Origin: Branchinecta lynchi
Lineage: Eukaryota; Arthropoda; Branchiopoda; Anostraca; Branchinectidae
DNA length: 64,000 bases
Direction of reading: 5' to 3'
Assembly (NCBI GenBank): GCA_023053575.1
Contig: JAKZAP010000003.1
Span: forward strand, 33,052,228-33,116,227
The position numbers and the translations under genes were made by a program. The notes under the pieces are model-generated. The model was given only the letters and a program-made list of their open reading frames with translations, ran no database searches and was not told where the DNA came from. This document shows positions 29,101-35,500 of the stretch, piece by piece. Numbering within the stretch: the stretch's first letter is position 1; every line of letters starts with the position of its first letter.

Positions 29101-30996
29101 CTGATGGTGACAAAGTATGACCCAGGGCATAAGCTGGTTATCTAAGAGAGTAAGATGTTCATAATCTTATTTTTTTTTCATTTTTTTTTTTTTTTTTTTA
29201 AGTGTTTCTTTTTGCTTTTTTTTTTACTGAAAGTAATGTTTTTTACTTATTGTTTGGGGGTCACCTCCTCTTAACAGGTGTAAGCTTCTGGAGGTTTTTG
29301 TAGTTCCTAGTATTGTTTTTCCAATAAACCCCATATATAATCAGCTTCTCCTTTTCAGTATTTGAGGACAAGTGCTCAATGAACATCTGTGGAGGCTGAT
29401 ATTGTCTGGAGGATGATACAGTATCGTATCAACCTCCACAAAAGTAAATATTATAATATAACTTCCTGTGGGACAAAGGAAGGTCCGATAAAAATTATTA
29501 AAGGTTGACTGAAGAGTTTATCGATACAAATAAAATTTTATCATTTTTTGTTTTTCACAAAAAAAAAGGGGACAAGAGCCACTGGCATAGGCTCGGTAAG
29601 GCAAGATTTCGGTAAACCCAAACTTGGGAAGATTAACCACAGGATTATAGTAGGATTTGCACATTTCGATACCGTTGTATAGGATGTCGGTTGCTGGCAG
29701 CTGACATGTCTTATACTACATATAATGGTCACCCCCAGGACAACCTGGACGCCCGGGTTCTCAGGTGACTGGTTTATTTGAAGATGTATCGTTTAGTTTT
29801 TATGTTTTTTTTACAAGTTGTTTACTGTGATTTTGTGTAAAATAAAGAATAACCTAAACTAACCTAACCTATACCACCTAAAAGGTTAAGTACATTTCCA
29901 ACACAGGCTGTTATAATTTCAACCTCTGCTCACAAGCGCAGAACTTCAAGGATTCGTCTTAACTTGAACGCGGTGGCTACTCGCCATGGAATAAAATCAA
30001 AATTTTGTCAAAGGGTGATTTTTTGGATTTCCTTTCACCTATAGGCCTATGTAGAAATACGAACTATTGCTAAATATGTTGGTGGCTTCTTCTGTCTACA
30101 TGGAACATTTGAACATATAATTCGTACATATTTAGGCTATGTAGTAAGTATTTTATGTTGACGAAAACGTCAAGTTCGGCGTCTTCGCAACGACAGGTAT
30201 TTTACAAATAAATTAGTAGGCAAGCCTACCATTGTCCAATACACGATCAAAGGCCAGAAAAGGCTACTTAGTACAGTATAATTAAGACATACACTTTTAG
30301 AATATTCCCTTACAACATTATTAATTGTTGGTATTTAGGAAATGTAACTAGTAGGATAATCCTGAGAAACAGAGGTCTCACGTATGGGGGGGGGGGATGC
30401 CCCGCCCCCTAAAGGTGCCGGCCATTCGGTAAAAAAATAACATAGTCAGCGCGAAGCGCCACATTTTTTCGCAAAACCAGTTTTTTTTTCTTCTCGGAAA
30501 CAGCCGATTTTTCTTCGAAACAGTCGGTTTTTCGTAAAAATAGTCGATTTTTTCTTAACAAAGTCGTTTTTTTTTGCAAAAACAGTCTATAAAAATGACC
30601 AGCCAGTCGGTAAATACCTTTCCCCCCCCCCATACATTTTGGTTAGTAACGCTTCTGATGAGGACAGGCATATCTACCATTTTTCCCCACAAAACTTTGC
30701 TGGTTTCAGAAGAGGACACTAACATTTGTGGGAATAGATAATGTGAAAAGCTAAGCACAACAACAGGAACACCTACCACACTTGATTCTAACGAAGCCAA
30801 GTTGTCCACCAATATTTGCTTGATAGCTATTAAGATCTCGGGCTTTTCAGCAAGTGGATGGAATCTCTCCCCATCTAGGATCAAGTCTTCATGGACAAAG
30901 TTAGTCCCTTTTGTCTCTTCTCCATTGGACTGAAGGAAATTCCATTTAACAAACTCCAAAAGGAGCTTTTCTACCTCCGTTACGACTTCTTCGGGT
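2027..30996 (-). CDS. TTC27: Tetratricopeptide repeat protein 27 (partial gene, 8 exons)
   Basis: Gene-level entry. Exons in transcript order are 30777-30996, 26871-27764, 20145-20318, 17095-17256, 15258-15410, 10053-10223, 3548-3743 and 2027-2127. All junctions keep frame: introns are phase 0 except the last (phase 1), and the first exon is entered with 2 nt owed. The joined product of about 690 residues matches the order of conserved blocks I recall for TTC27/Emw1: LTGCLGKRTYF, LWEDVIICYKAL, KSARAQRDIG, AWNNLAKCYVKLGQKS, VQMLGSARL. Human TTC27 is about 840 aa, so roughly 130 N-terminal and some C-terminal residues are missing. The family consists of helical TPR proteins; yeast Emw1 is essential, and the animal protein has been linked to chaperone-assisted RNP assembly. 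This role is family knowledge and is not visible here. No 5' exon was found between 31 and 47.7 kb. Confidence 0.93.
2128..3547 (-). other. TTC27 intron
   Basis: Holds a remnant of the TGTCAGAAGTTTCATAA MITE (2325-2400), a family B end fragment (GAGCTAGAAGCTTATATGGC near 2783) and a GC-richer stretch at 3160-3420. No exon seen. Confidence 0.5.
3548..3743 (-). CDS. TTC27: TTC27 exon
   Basis: The 196-nt exon is flanked by TTTTGCAG and GTAAAT. It starts VPNNAQIWLLYSQLEATKEE and includes SHRCASQQPGWEKDTKECLE and ISERLGH, then one base of a split codon. It matches human GEIWRLYAHVYG and NCWEKDITSFKEVVQRALGL in order and spacing. Confidence 0.9.
3818..4030 (-). repeat. Family B element, terminal part, copy 1
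   Basis: Starts with a hairpin (ATGGCACTTG, 8-nt loop, CAAGTGCCAT), then GCGATCG, a GTCTGTCTGTC run and a CTAGGACGATAAAACTTGG segment. The body is truncated. Confidence 0.6.
4468..5035 (-). repeat. Family B element, copy 2
   Basis: Begins TATGGCTCTTG, loop, CAAGTGCCATA (near-perfect hairpin), then GGTCGGTCGGTCGGTCGG, a body with GATGAAACTTGGCAG, and ends GCAAGTGCCATACGAGC followed by CAACTCTTGTT. Gives both ends of the family. Confidence 0.65.
5221..5655 (+). mobile_element. LINE 3' end fragment
   Basis: The reading ends FAPSVWDIIPVEVRNSSHHL ASFKATAKRFF and a stop at 5454. This is the characteristic end of CR1/L2-like ORF2 proteins. About 200 bases of 3' UTR follow, then a TCTAA repeat tail at 5638-5655. 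The upstream RT is absent, so it is a 5'-truncated insertion in a TTC27 intron. Confidence 0.75.
5656..6717. other. TTC27 intron segment without clear elements
   Basis: Contains GCATTAATGCTGCAT and inverse copies around 5800-6240, and a fragment (about 6390-6520, CCTACGTGAACCTAGCTTGC) shared with 12030-12120. Nothing coding. Confidence 0.4.
6718..8415 (+). repeat. Family A element, copy 1
   Basis: Starts AACAAGACCAAA with GATGGGATCCC and ends GTTTTGGGATCCCAAAAA. It contains family A monomers (CCGGTTTTSGCCGGATTCCGG type) at 7790-8200. A foreign segment at about 7140-7780 separates head and body. The 3' module has a short GACGG run. Confidence 0.75.
8416..8600 (+). mobile_element. Probable LINE 3' end with ATTC tail
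   Basis: A short reading (LRLRPSSALLMLH stop), a T-rich UTR, AATAAAG and a CATT repeat tail at 8581-8590 resemble a severely truncated LINE 3' end. It directly abuts the end of a family A copy. No conserved protein block is left, so the call rests on the tail and layout. Confidence 0.4.
9598..10002. mobile_element. Palindromic element with internal TCGTAAACAACTGTTT array
   Basis: The outer arms ATAATTCAAGTCA and CTGGGACATTTTT on the left match, inverted, ATGTCCCATAATG and TGACTTGAATTAT on the right. The interior is a degenerate array of AAACAATTG, AATCGTAAACAACTGTTTC and their inverses with a period of about 20 bp. The whole can fold on itself. It ends 51 bases from a TTC27 donor. Confidence 0.8.
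10053..10223 (-). CDS. TTC27: TTC27 exon
   Basis: The 171-nt, 57-codon exon is flanked by TTTGCAG and GTACTA. It starts VIRAYTRILEIQEKHVDVDV and ends LKLFGHLTSK. It matches human IKAYHRLLDLRDKYKDVQVL and ELFGRVTSRV. A palindromic element ends 51 bases past the donor. Confidence 0.93.
10364..10519 (+). repeat. Half of a CAGCTGAATTTTATT MITE
   Basis: TTCCTTCAGCCCAAGCGTGA, AATCATATTTGATAATGC, GGATACGTCAGCTGTATTTT, then GGGTCCTCTTCTGGCTCAAA. It matches 14085-14270 in inverted orientation and ends directly where family A copy 2 starts. Confidence 0.65.
10520..11725 (+). repeat. Family A element, copy 2 (137-bp tandem core)
   Basis: Complete copy: head ACAAGACCAAAGGTGTCG, then core monomers whose AACTTCA landmark recurs at 10941, 11078, 11215 and 11352, exactly 137 bp apart. 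A unique tail with a GACGG run (11661-11674) and the terminal palindrome TTTTGGGATCCCAAAA follow. Confidence 0.9.
11726..12179. repeat. Interspersed repeat shared with 6.4 and 54.9 kb
   Basis: AAAACAAGTTCGTTGGA units, GTCCAGCATC and CTACTGGCAACC segments recur at 6390-6520. CATATGACAGATGATATGCC-like and GGCATTAGTCTGCTACGA segments recur at 54850-55000. Non-coding. Confidence 0.55.
12180..13558 (+). repeat. Family B element, copy 3
   Basis: Starts ACAAGAGCTGAAAGCTCATA then TGGCACTTG. It includes a 21-bp mini-repeat (GCCAAGTTTCATGGTCATAG type, three units, 12413-12480) and repeated body segments. It ends with GACGGACGGACAG and a degenerate terminal hairpin (ATGGCCCTTG and GCAAGTGACAT). A TAA-tailed LINE end abuts it at 13562. 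Confidence 0.75.
13257..13325 (+). other. tRNA-like sequence inside family B
   Basis: AATCGGTAGAGCGTGAGTC resembles a D-arm/A-box, and ACGTTGGATCGATAC, about 30 bases on, a decayed B-box. Acceptor and anticodon stems do not pair well, so this is a tRNA-derived relic or chance similarity, not a working tRNA gene. Confidence 0.3.
13562..14022 (-). mobile_element. LINE 3' end fragment with TAA tail
   Basis: Minus-strand reading includes LFNALVTPSFLYISPFWDLL and KLAKYLLRLPPWESN, close to FCKFLLFLPPWQRNSK in the intact LINE at 35.5-38.2 kb. The two are therefore related. The 3' end carries TAA repeats at 13566-13588. The body after the tail (TTTATTGAGGCCCGC) resembles the corresponding part of that LINE. 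5'-truncated. Confidence 0.75.
14085..14270 (-). repeat. Half of a CAGCTGAATTTTATT MITE, inverted
   Basis: CCAACTTGAGCGGTTTTGAG, GAAGAGGACCCTTGC, AAAATTCAGCTGACGTATCC and TATCAAATATGATTCGCAGT, the reverse of the 10.4-kb copy. Shorter remnants of the family occur near 16890-16960, 46700-46745, 50898-50950 and 60295-60420. Confidence 0.65.
15028..15198. mobile_element. CACTGTAAAAA MITE, copy 1
   Basis: 171 bp, ends CACTGTAAAAAG and CTTCAGTG, with inner inverted repeats TATTTGCTACTGGGATTA and TAATCCCAGTAGCAAATA. Lies 59 bases past the donor of a TTC27 exon. Confidence 0.8.
15258..15410 (-). CDS. TTC27: TTC27 exon, TPR unit
   Basis: The 153-nt, 51-codon exon is flanked by TTTGCAG and GTACTT. 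It reads AWNNLAKCYVKLGQKSRAWK and then LNYESWKVWDNFMAVSTDCG. This is among the best conserved parts of TTC27 (human AWNNLSTSYIRLKQKVKA). A CACTG-ended MITE lies 59 bases past the donor. Confidence 0.95.
15588..16001. mobile_element. GGCGTATTCTCGCC MITE, copy 1
   Basis: 414 bp with ends GGCGTATTCTCGCCGTTCC and GGAACGGCGAGAATACGCC. The interior contains TCCTCGGGGAATCGAAGGG and GCGGGGACTCCTC, inverted sub-repeats. Two further copies lie at 44.8 and 45.4 kb. No clear target duplication here. Confidence 0.85.
16181..16619. mobile_element. TTAA-flanked MITE, copy 1
   Basis: TTAA then AGGACACCTGAA, ending TTCAGGTGTCCT-like then TTAA, about 440 bp. TTAA flanks suggest piggyBac-type mobilisation. It shares the whole interior (GCGCTGGCCGGATCGTATTG and so on) with copies at 21.05 and 59.81 kb. 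Non-coding. Confidence 0.85.
17095..17256 (-). CDS. TTC27: TTC27 exon, TPR unit
   Basis: The 162-nt, 54-codon exon is flanked by TATTTTAG and GTGAGT. It starts FVEAIPHFKLSLETNSLQAP and ends YCMLDSDNFE. It corresponds to one TPR of the family (human FERSVKINPMQLGVWFSLG). Both ends are phase 0. Confidence 0.93.
17375..18639 (-). repeat. Family A element, copy 3
   Basis: Reverse orientation. Begins TTTTTGGGATCCC and ends CCTTTGGTCTTGTT. The TTGATTAG landmark recurs at 137-bp steps (17764, 17901, 18038). The tail microsatellite reads as CCGTC repeats at 17430-17460. Occupies the TTC27 intron between exons at 17.1 and 20.1 kb. Confidence 0.88.
19260..19735 (+). mobile_element. LINE 3' end fragment with ATT tail
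   Basis: The reading starts MNLPQKVWKLWIQARANSLP and contains the knuckle CQLCKAGVEENMDHFINRC, then a stop. A second block (VCEFMDGALKLRATKLS) follows in another frame. This is a LINE C-terminal zinc-knuckle region. It ends at an ATT array (19702-19731). It sits in the TTC27 intron between the exons at 17.1 and 20.1 kb, opposite to the gene. Confidence 0.72.
20145..20318 (-). CDS. TTC27: TTC27 exon with GC splice donor
   Basis: Acceptor TTTTTTCAG precedes 20318. The exon is 58 codons, from GEEIVRQELAKGETPHLWCL to MLFYQKKQ, and includes FEKAWELSNHKSARAQRD, a strong TTC27 signature. The donor reads CAG followed by GCAAGT, the consensus of rare GC-AG introns. The next exon (FVEAIPHFKLSLE) joins in phase 0. 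No GT donor in the following bases would preserve the alignment. Confidence 0.92.
21053..21799. mobile_element. TTAA-flanked MITE, copy 2, carrying a nested MITE
   Basis: TTAA and AGGACACCTGAA at the left, GCGTCCT and TTAA at the right. It is about 300 bp longer than copy 1 because another element is inserted at 21194-21489. Otherwise collinear with copy 1. Confidence 0.85.
21194..21489. mobile_element. GAGCGTGTTCCA MITE with 3-bp duplication
   Basis: 296 bp with inverted ends GAGCGTGTTCCA and TGGAACACGCTC, flanked by GTA on both sides (21191-21193 and 21490-21492). The unoccupied site is visible in the 16.2-kb copy (ATGCAGACTCC). The interior is full of GTAGTTACTA motifs and their inverses. 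A 3-bp duplication would fit PIF/Harbinger- or CACTA-type mobilisation. Confidence 0.82.
21840..23700. other. TTC27 intron segment, mostly unexplained
   Basis: Apart from the hairpin at 22569-22610 and a poly-C run near 22917 there is no recognised element. Segments with GACCTAGG and AAGCTTGGCCATC recall diverged family B body sequence (22140-22500). Confidence 0.35.
22569..22610. repeat. Perfect 20-bp-arm hairpin
   Basis: Arms CAGCCAAATCACCCCAAAAG and its exact complement separated by two C. No other structure or flanking repeat recognised. Confidence 0.9.
23713..24985. mobile_element. TIR element with GGGGAGCTCGGGGTTG ends
   Basis: Left end GGGGAGCTCGGGGTTGGATC, right end (inverted) GGGGGAGCTCGGGGTTGACC, about 1.27 kb. 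The GGGGTTGGTTCGGACA motif recurs inside in both orientations. The longest internal ORF (119 aa, minus, 24320-24679) shows no family I recognise. Superfamily not assigned. Confidence 0.7.
25500..26243. mobile_element. hAT-like non-autonomous element with 8-bp duplication
   Basis: Ends CAGGGTTGCCACAT and ATGTGGCAACCCTG as terminal inverted repeats. TGTTCAAC flanks both sides exactly (25492-25499 and 26244-26251), the 8-bp duplication of the hAT superfamily. The 744-bp interior has no transposase. It lies in the TTC27 intron between 20.3 and 26.9 kb. Confidence 0.9.
26831..26849. repeat. Poly-C tract beside a TTC27 donor
   Basis: About 19 C, interrupted at the end by G, 22 bases past the splice donor of the largest TTC27 exon. 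Similar long C or G runs occur near 4142, 22917, 33962, 34230 and 46420. Confidence 0.8.
26871..27764 (-). CDS. TTC27: TTC27 large central exon
   Basis: This 894-nt, 298-codon exon is open throughout. Acceptor TTTTCAG precedes 27764 and donor GTAAGC follows 26871. It starts DRSVLTLRYVLVHQQILDE, then carries YYEYEKAKKSFERAE and the diagnostic LTGCLGKRTYFQ. It continues through an acidic linker and helical repeats to PPRWELQRQLANLF and LWEDVIICYKALELRHK. The latter blocks match the TTC27 motifs PPHWAIQRQLASLLFELG and WEDVVICYERAG. It is the longest uninterrupted host coding segment in the window. A run of about 19 C lies only about 20 bases past the donor. Confidence 0.95.
27765..30776 (-). other. 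TTC27 intron
   Basis: Contains a short region of GAGGTTGATGTCGGAAAATA and AAGGCGAGGTAGGTTATG inverted motifs (28260-28440), poly-T at 29170-29225, and CCTAA repeats at 29850-29875. No exon recognised. Confidence 0.45.
30460..30620. repeat. T-rich minisatellite next to a TTC27 exon
   Basis: Degenerate units of about 25 bp of the form AAACAGTCGATTTTTCTTCG, ending at a poly-C run (30621-30630). Lies about 150 bases past the donor of the exon 30777-30996. Confidence 0.6.
30777..30996 (-). CDS. TTC27: TTC27 exon (most upstream one found)
   Basis: Acceptor TTTTCTAG precedes 30996 and donor GTAGGT follows 30777. The 220-nt exon gives 73 codons after one leading base, from PEEVVTEVEKLLLEF to LASLESSV. 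The segment LDGERFHPLAEKPEIL aligns in position and character with the human block around LDGESIYSLTSKPILL. The next exon continues in phase 0. A degenerate T-rich minisatellite and a poly-C run lie just downstream in the intron. Confidence 0.85.
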
Positions 30997-31218
30997 CTAG
31001 AAAAATTTAAACAGAATCAATCAGTTTCTCCAAGGCCAATTGGGTAACAGCTAGGACGCAATCCACGGAAAACTTACAGAAATAAATGAAATAAAATAAT
31101 TTGTAAACTGACTAGAAGAAAGTGCAGGATATGGCAAAAACCAACAGCCACTATTCCTCTCAGAGATATGCATGGACAACAGAAGGAGAGGGTGGAACGA
31201 ATGTCTCATCCACGAAAA

Positions 31219-32453
31219 ACAAGACCAAAGGTGTCGATGGGATCCCAAAAATCTAAGATTTGATCCAGACAATTCGGTCTTGTCTTCGCCAGGCTAATTA
31301 TCAGAGAAAACCAAGTTCAGATATTCTATCTACCTATCTATACCTCTTTAAGCCATATCTATTTTGACGATATTGACCGAAACTTCCTGCTTTACTACTG
31401 CCGAATTTGCTGTTTCGCCTGAATTCCGAGCGAACTACTAGTCCAGCAAAAAAAGAAAAATTCAGAAGCGAAGCCGGCGTATCTCCTTATCCCTATAAAG
31501 AAATCTAATCAACTTGAAATAAAATTTTGACTTAAAAAAAATGCGGGTACAACCGGATTCCGGACTAATTATATGTCCGGGTAAAAAATGATCAATATAT
31601 ACAGACTCAGCGTCTCTTCTTACCCCTAAATATATCATCTAATCAACTTCAGATAAAGCTTTTACTTTTAACATATTTTCCGGTTTTGGACGGATTACAG
31701 GCGAACTAGTTGTCCGGCGAGAAAATGGTTTTCACCATCGGGTTAAGCATGTCTTCTTACCCATAAATCAAACATTTAATCAACTTCAAATGAAACTGTT
31801 ACTTTAAACCAACTTTCCGGTTTTGGCCAGATTCCGGACGAACTGCTTGTCCGGCAACAAAATGATTTTCACCATCATGCTCAGCATGTCTTCTTACCCC
31901 TAAATCAAACATTTAATCAACTTCAAATGAAACTTTTAGTTTTAACCAACTTTCCGGTTTTTGCCAGATTCCGGACGAACTACTCGTCCAGCGAGAAAAT
32001 GGTTTTCACCATCGTGCTCAGCATGTCTTCTTACCCCTAAATCAAACATTTAATCAACTTCAAAGGAAACTTTTACTTTTAACAAACTTTCGGTTTTTTG
32101 CCGGATTCCGGACGAACTACTTGTCCGGCGAGAAAATTATTGTCACCATCGTGCTCAGCATGTCTTCTTACCCTATAATCGACTATCACATTAGCTGTTT
32201 AAAAATATTTTGTTTGTCCCTTAAACTGAACCCTCTCCCCAATCCCCAAATATAGGGCTACAGAGCCCATCTACGAACTCGACCTTAACCTTGACCCAAA
32301 CAATCCCCATATCAAGTTTCACCAAAATATCTCATTCCCTTCGAGAGTTATCGTGCTTACAGACGGACGGACGGACGGACGGACAGACGGACGGACGGAA
32401 AACTTTTGCCATGTCATAGGTATCCCTCCACTTACGTTTTGGGATCCCAAAAA
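31219..32453 (+). repeat. Family A element, copy 4
   Basis: Complete copy with AACTTC landmarks at 31645, 31782, 31919 and 32056 (137-bp steps), the longest GACGG array of the family (32361-32399) and the terminal palindrome. Very close to copy 2 in head and core, so both may be recent. Confidence 0.9.
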
Positions 32454-32699
32454 CTCCATGGTCCCCGCAAAATTGAAGTCTGTGGGTGACTTAGGTTTGA
32501 GAAGATCACATTTACTCTTCTTATAATCTCTACATATGATTAGGCTTTTACAAAATATATCACAGGTCAATGACTGTTTAAATGGGTGGTCTGTTTAATT
32601 GCTATTAAGTTGAGCAAGAAGCAGAACAATTTGAGACTGTGTTACCCTAGTTTCTTCTACGCTTGCCCACCCAGTTATGGAACAAAGACAAGATTATAT

Positions 32700-33000
32700 C
32701 ATTTATAGTGATGTTCCTTGGAACAATCCACTATTGCGAGCGCTGTAGCAGCTTTCGGCTTTCGGTTTCCGGTCTTCACCGTATTCTGTGGAGCTCATAA
32801 CTCGTGAACCAGTGCAAGTATCAAGTTCAAACTTGGTACACTTGTGGGTATTGTGGTCTAGTTGTGCCTCTGACGGTCACACCCCCCATACCCACCCAGC
32901 TTAGGGGAAAATGGGCCCAGATTGCCCAATCAATACCCGATGACAAATTTGTAGCCTGTGTAGTAGTTATGGTAGTAGAACGAAAACGTTGCATGTGAGC
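32700..33000 (+). repeat. Family C element, short copy
   Basis: Shares CTTTCGGCTTTCGGTTTCCG, GTGGAGCTCATAACTCGTGA and one GGGCCCAGATTGCCC palindromic unit with the longer copy at 53.9 kb. Confidence 0.65.
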
Positions 33001-33239
33001 TTTTGCTTTTCCGTTAAATTCGATGAGCTTTGAGGCGGGATTAGATGCGGTTAGATTTCAGAATAGATTGCTTTGCAATGTTGTTGTTAATTAGAAGGCG
33101 ATTCTGGCGGTCTGGAAAGCTTCGGCTTTTTGCGACTTCGGCTAAAACTCGCTTCGCTTTCCAAAGCTGTTATCGCGCTCCGATAGTTTCCGCCAGCACT
33201 TGGATATTCGGGCGAGAATATTCACGAATATTCCGGTGT

Positions 33240-34420
33240 CCCCCTTTCCCCCCCCCCTACAAGTATCGGATCCAGTCCGGGCTTGACATGGAACATCTGA
33301 GACTACACCTCTTTCCACTCGCCAAGTTTCATTCAAATCCGATCGCCCGTTCGACAGTTATGAATGCCACAAGATTCAAGATTCCCCATCCCTCCACTCC
33401 CCCCACGATGATCGGATCATGCAAATGACTATTGTCAAGTCAGTTTGTTCGAGTCCCTAATATGCCATTGCATCGTCTTAGTACATCAGGAAGTACCGAA
33501 CTCACGGATAATCAGAAATCCGGACTCCCCTCCCCCCCAAAAAAACTCCCCCCCGAGTGCCCGAATCCGATCTGGTTATGTCAATGATGTATCTAGGACT
33601 TGTGCTTGCTCTTCCCACCAAGTTTCATCCTGACTCCTCCACTCTAAGCGTTTTCCGAGATTTCCGGTTCCCCTCTCCAACTCCCCCCGAAGTCACCGGG
33701 TCTGGTCCGGATTTTATGTGGATCGTCTGAGACATGAGATCTTTCCAAATACCAAGTTTCATTAAGATCCGATCACCCGTTCAAGAGTTATAAATACCTC
33801 AAGATTCCGGATACCCCCTCCCTCCACTCCCCCCACGATGATCGGATCACGCAAACGACTATTGTCAAGTCGGTTTATTCAAGTCACTGATATGCCAGCC
33901 CAGCTGCATCGTCCTAGTACATCAGGAGGTACCGAACTCACGCATAATCAGAAATCCTAATCCCCCCCCCCCACTCCCCCCATAGTACACGAATCCGGTG
34001 CGGTTATGTTAATGTTGTATCTAGACGTGTGCTTGCTCGTCCCACCAAGTCTCATCCTGATCCATCCACTCTAAGCGTTTCCCAAGATTTCGATTCCCCT
34101 CTCCAACTCCCCCGGAAGTCACCCGATCCGGTTCGGATTTTATGTGGATCGTCTGAGACACGAGGTCTCTCCAAACACCAATTTTCATTAAGATCCGATC
34201 ATCAGTTCAAGAGTTATAAATACGTCACGGACCCCCCCCCCCCCTCACTCCACTCCCCCCACGATGCTTGGATCGGGGAAGTGACTATTTCCAACTTAAT
34301 CATTTGGGGTCCCTGATGTGCCTGCCAAGTTTCATCGTCCTAGCTTGTGTGGAAGAGCCCGAACTAGCAAAACCCGAACCGACAGACGGACAGAAATTGC
34401 GATCGCTATATGGCACCAAA
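33240..34420 (+). repeat. Family B-like element with 426-bp tandem repeats
   Basis: Body segments recur at about 426 bp (GTGGATCGTCTGAGAC-like landmarks near 33290, 33721 and 34147). It contains long C-runs and ends with GACAGACGGACAG, GCGATCGC and TATGGCACC as in copies 2 and 3. Confidence 0.65.
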
Positions 34421-35204
34421 AAATCAATTGTTTTGACAAAAAATCAACTGGTTTTCAGAAAAAAACGACTATTTTGACGAAAATTTTGACAATTTTTTAT
34501 TATTCGGGATGTGAAATGTCTTGGTTCGAACGCTGTTTGTACACAAGATGTGATAAACATTTTACCTTCACACACCACGTCTGAGCACTTGAACGCATGT
34601 TTATAAGCTTTAATGGCATTATGCCGAATAAACACCTTTCTTCTCAATCACGGTTAGCCCAAAGAATGAAATTTGGCACAGCCTCAATTAAAAGTACAAT
34701 ACTGCCTGCACCTAGGCAGGATATTTCACAAAAATGGCTTAACAGTCAACAGTAATAAATACAGGCTGAATACTTAGGAGAGTTATTTAAATTTGGATGG
34801 TGTAGTTTTGGGCTGAATGGGCTGAAAGTTCTTGTATTTCCTCCTGCCAAAATTAAATCTTACGCATAGCGTAGACAATGTTGATCATGACATTTTGGCC
34901 ACAACAACTGATTTTATTTATCCATCACAGGTCATATCAGCAAAGAAAAAGACAAAAAAGCAAAACACAAGAAAAAGATTAAACTTTCATACACCCAAAA
35001 AAAACAAATTCCAAATTATAAATCACAATTAGAAGTTGCTGTCTTCAAAGAAGAATTAATATATTTATAATAAAATATATGTAGGCCTATAATATGTATA
35101 ATATGCCTGTGCAGGCTTCGTTTAACAGACCTATATATTGTAGCATTACTGTAGCCTAATGTAAGACTTTAGGCCTAGTGCCAAACAAAAATATCTAACT
35201 TATA

Positions 35205-35320
35205 TATAAGTAAGTAAGTAAGTAATTTATTTATGACCCGCCATTTTGAAAAGGCGGAGTAAATGAATGAATTAAATATTTTACTACCCATCAGTAACAA
35301 AGGAAAAAGATACGGAGCAC
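35205..35320 (-). mobile_element. Very short LINE 3' terminus
   Basis: TAAG repeats (35208-35224) followed by AATTTATTTATGACCCGCC and GGCGGAG, a layout shared with the 3' ends at 13.56 and 35.39 kb. It appears to be only the last 100 or so bases of a related LINE with a different tail unit. Confidence 0.5.
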
Positions 35321-35500
35321 GGAAAAAACAAGACCAAGGGTTCCGATGGGATCCCAAAAACTGAATATCCGATGCAGACAATTAATAATAATAATAATAA
35401 TAATTTATTTCTAACCCACAAATCGTACAAGACGAAAACAGTGGAGTACAAAAGAATAAAGAAAGACATAATTACAAAACACTACACATACAAACAAAAT

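Noticed and set aside
32358..32399. GACGG array as a CRISPR-like or telomeric repeat
   Set aside because: It is a simple microsatellite inside a transposable element, with no spacers and no telomere motif.
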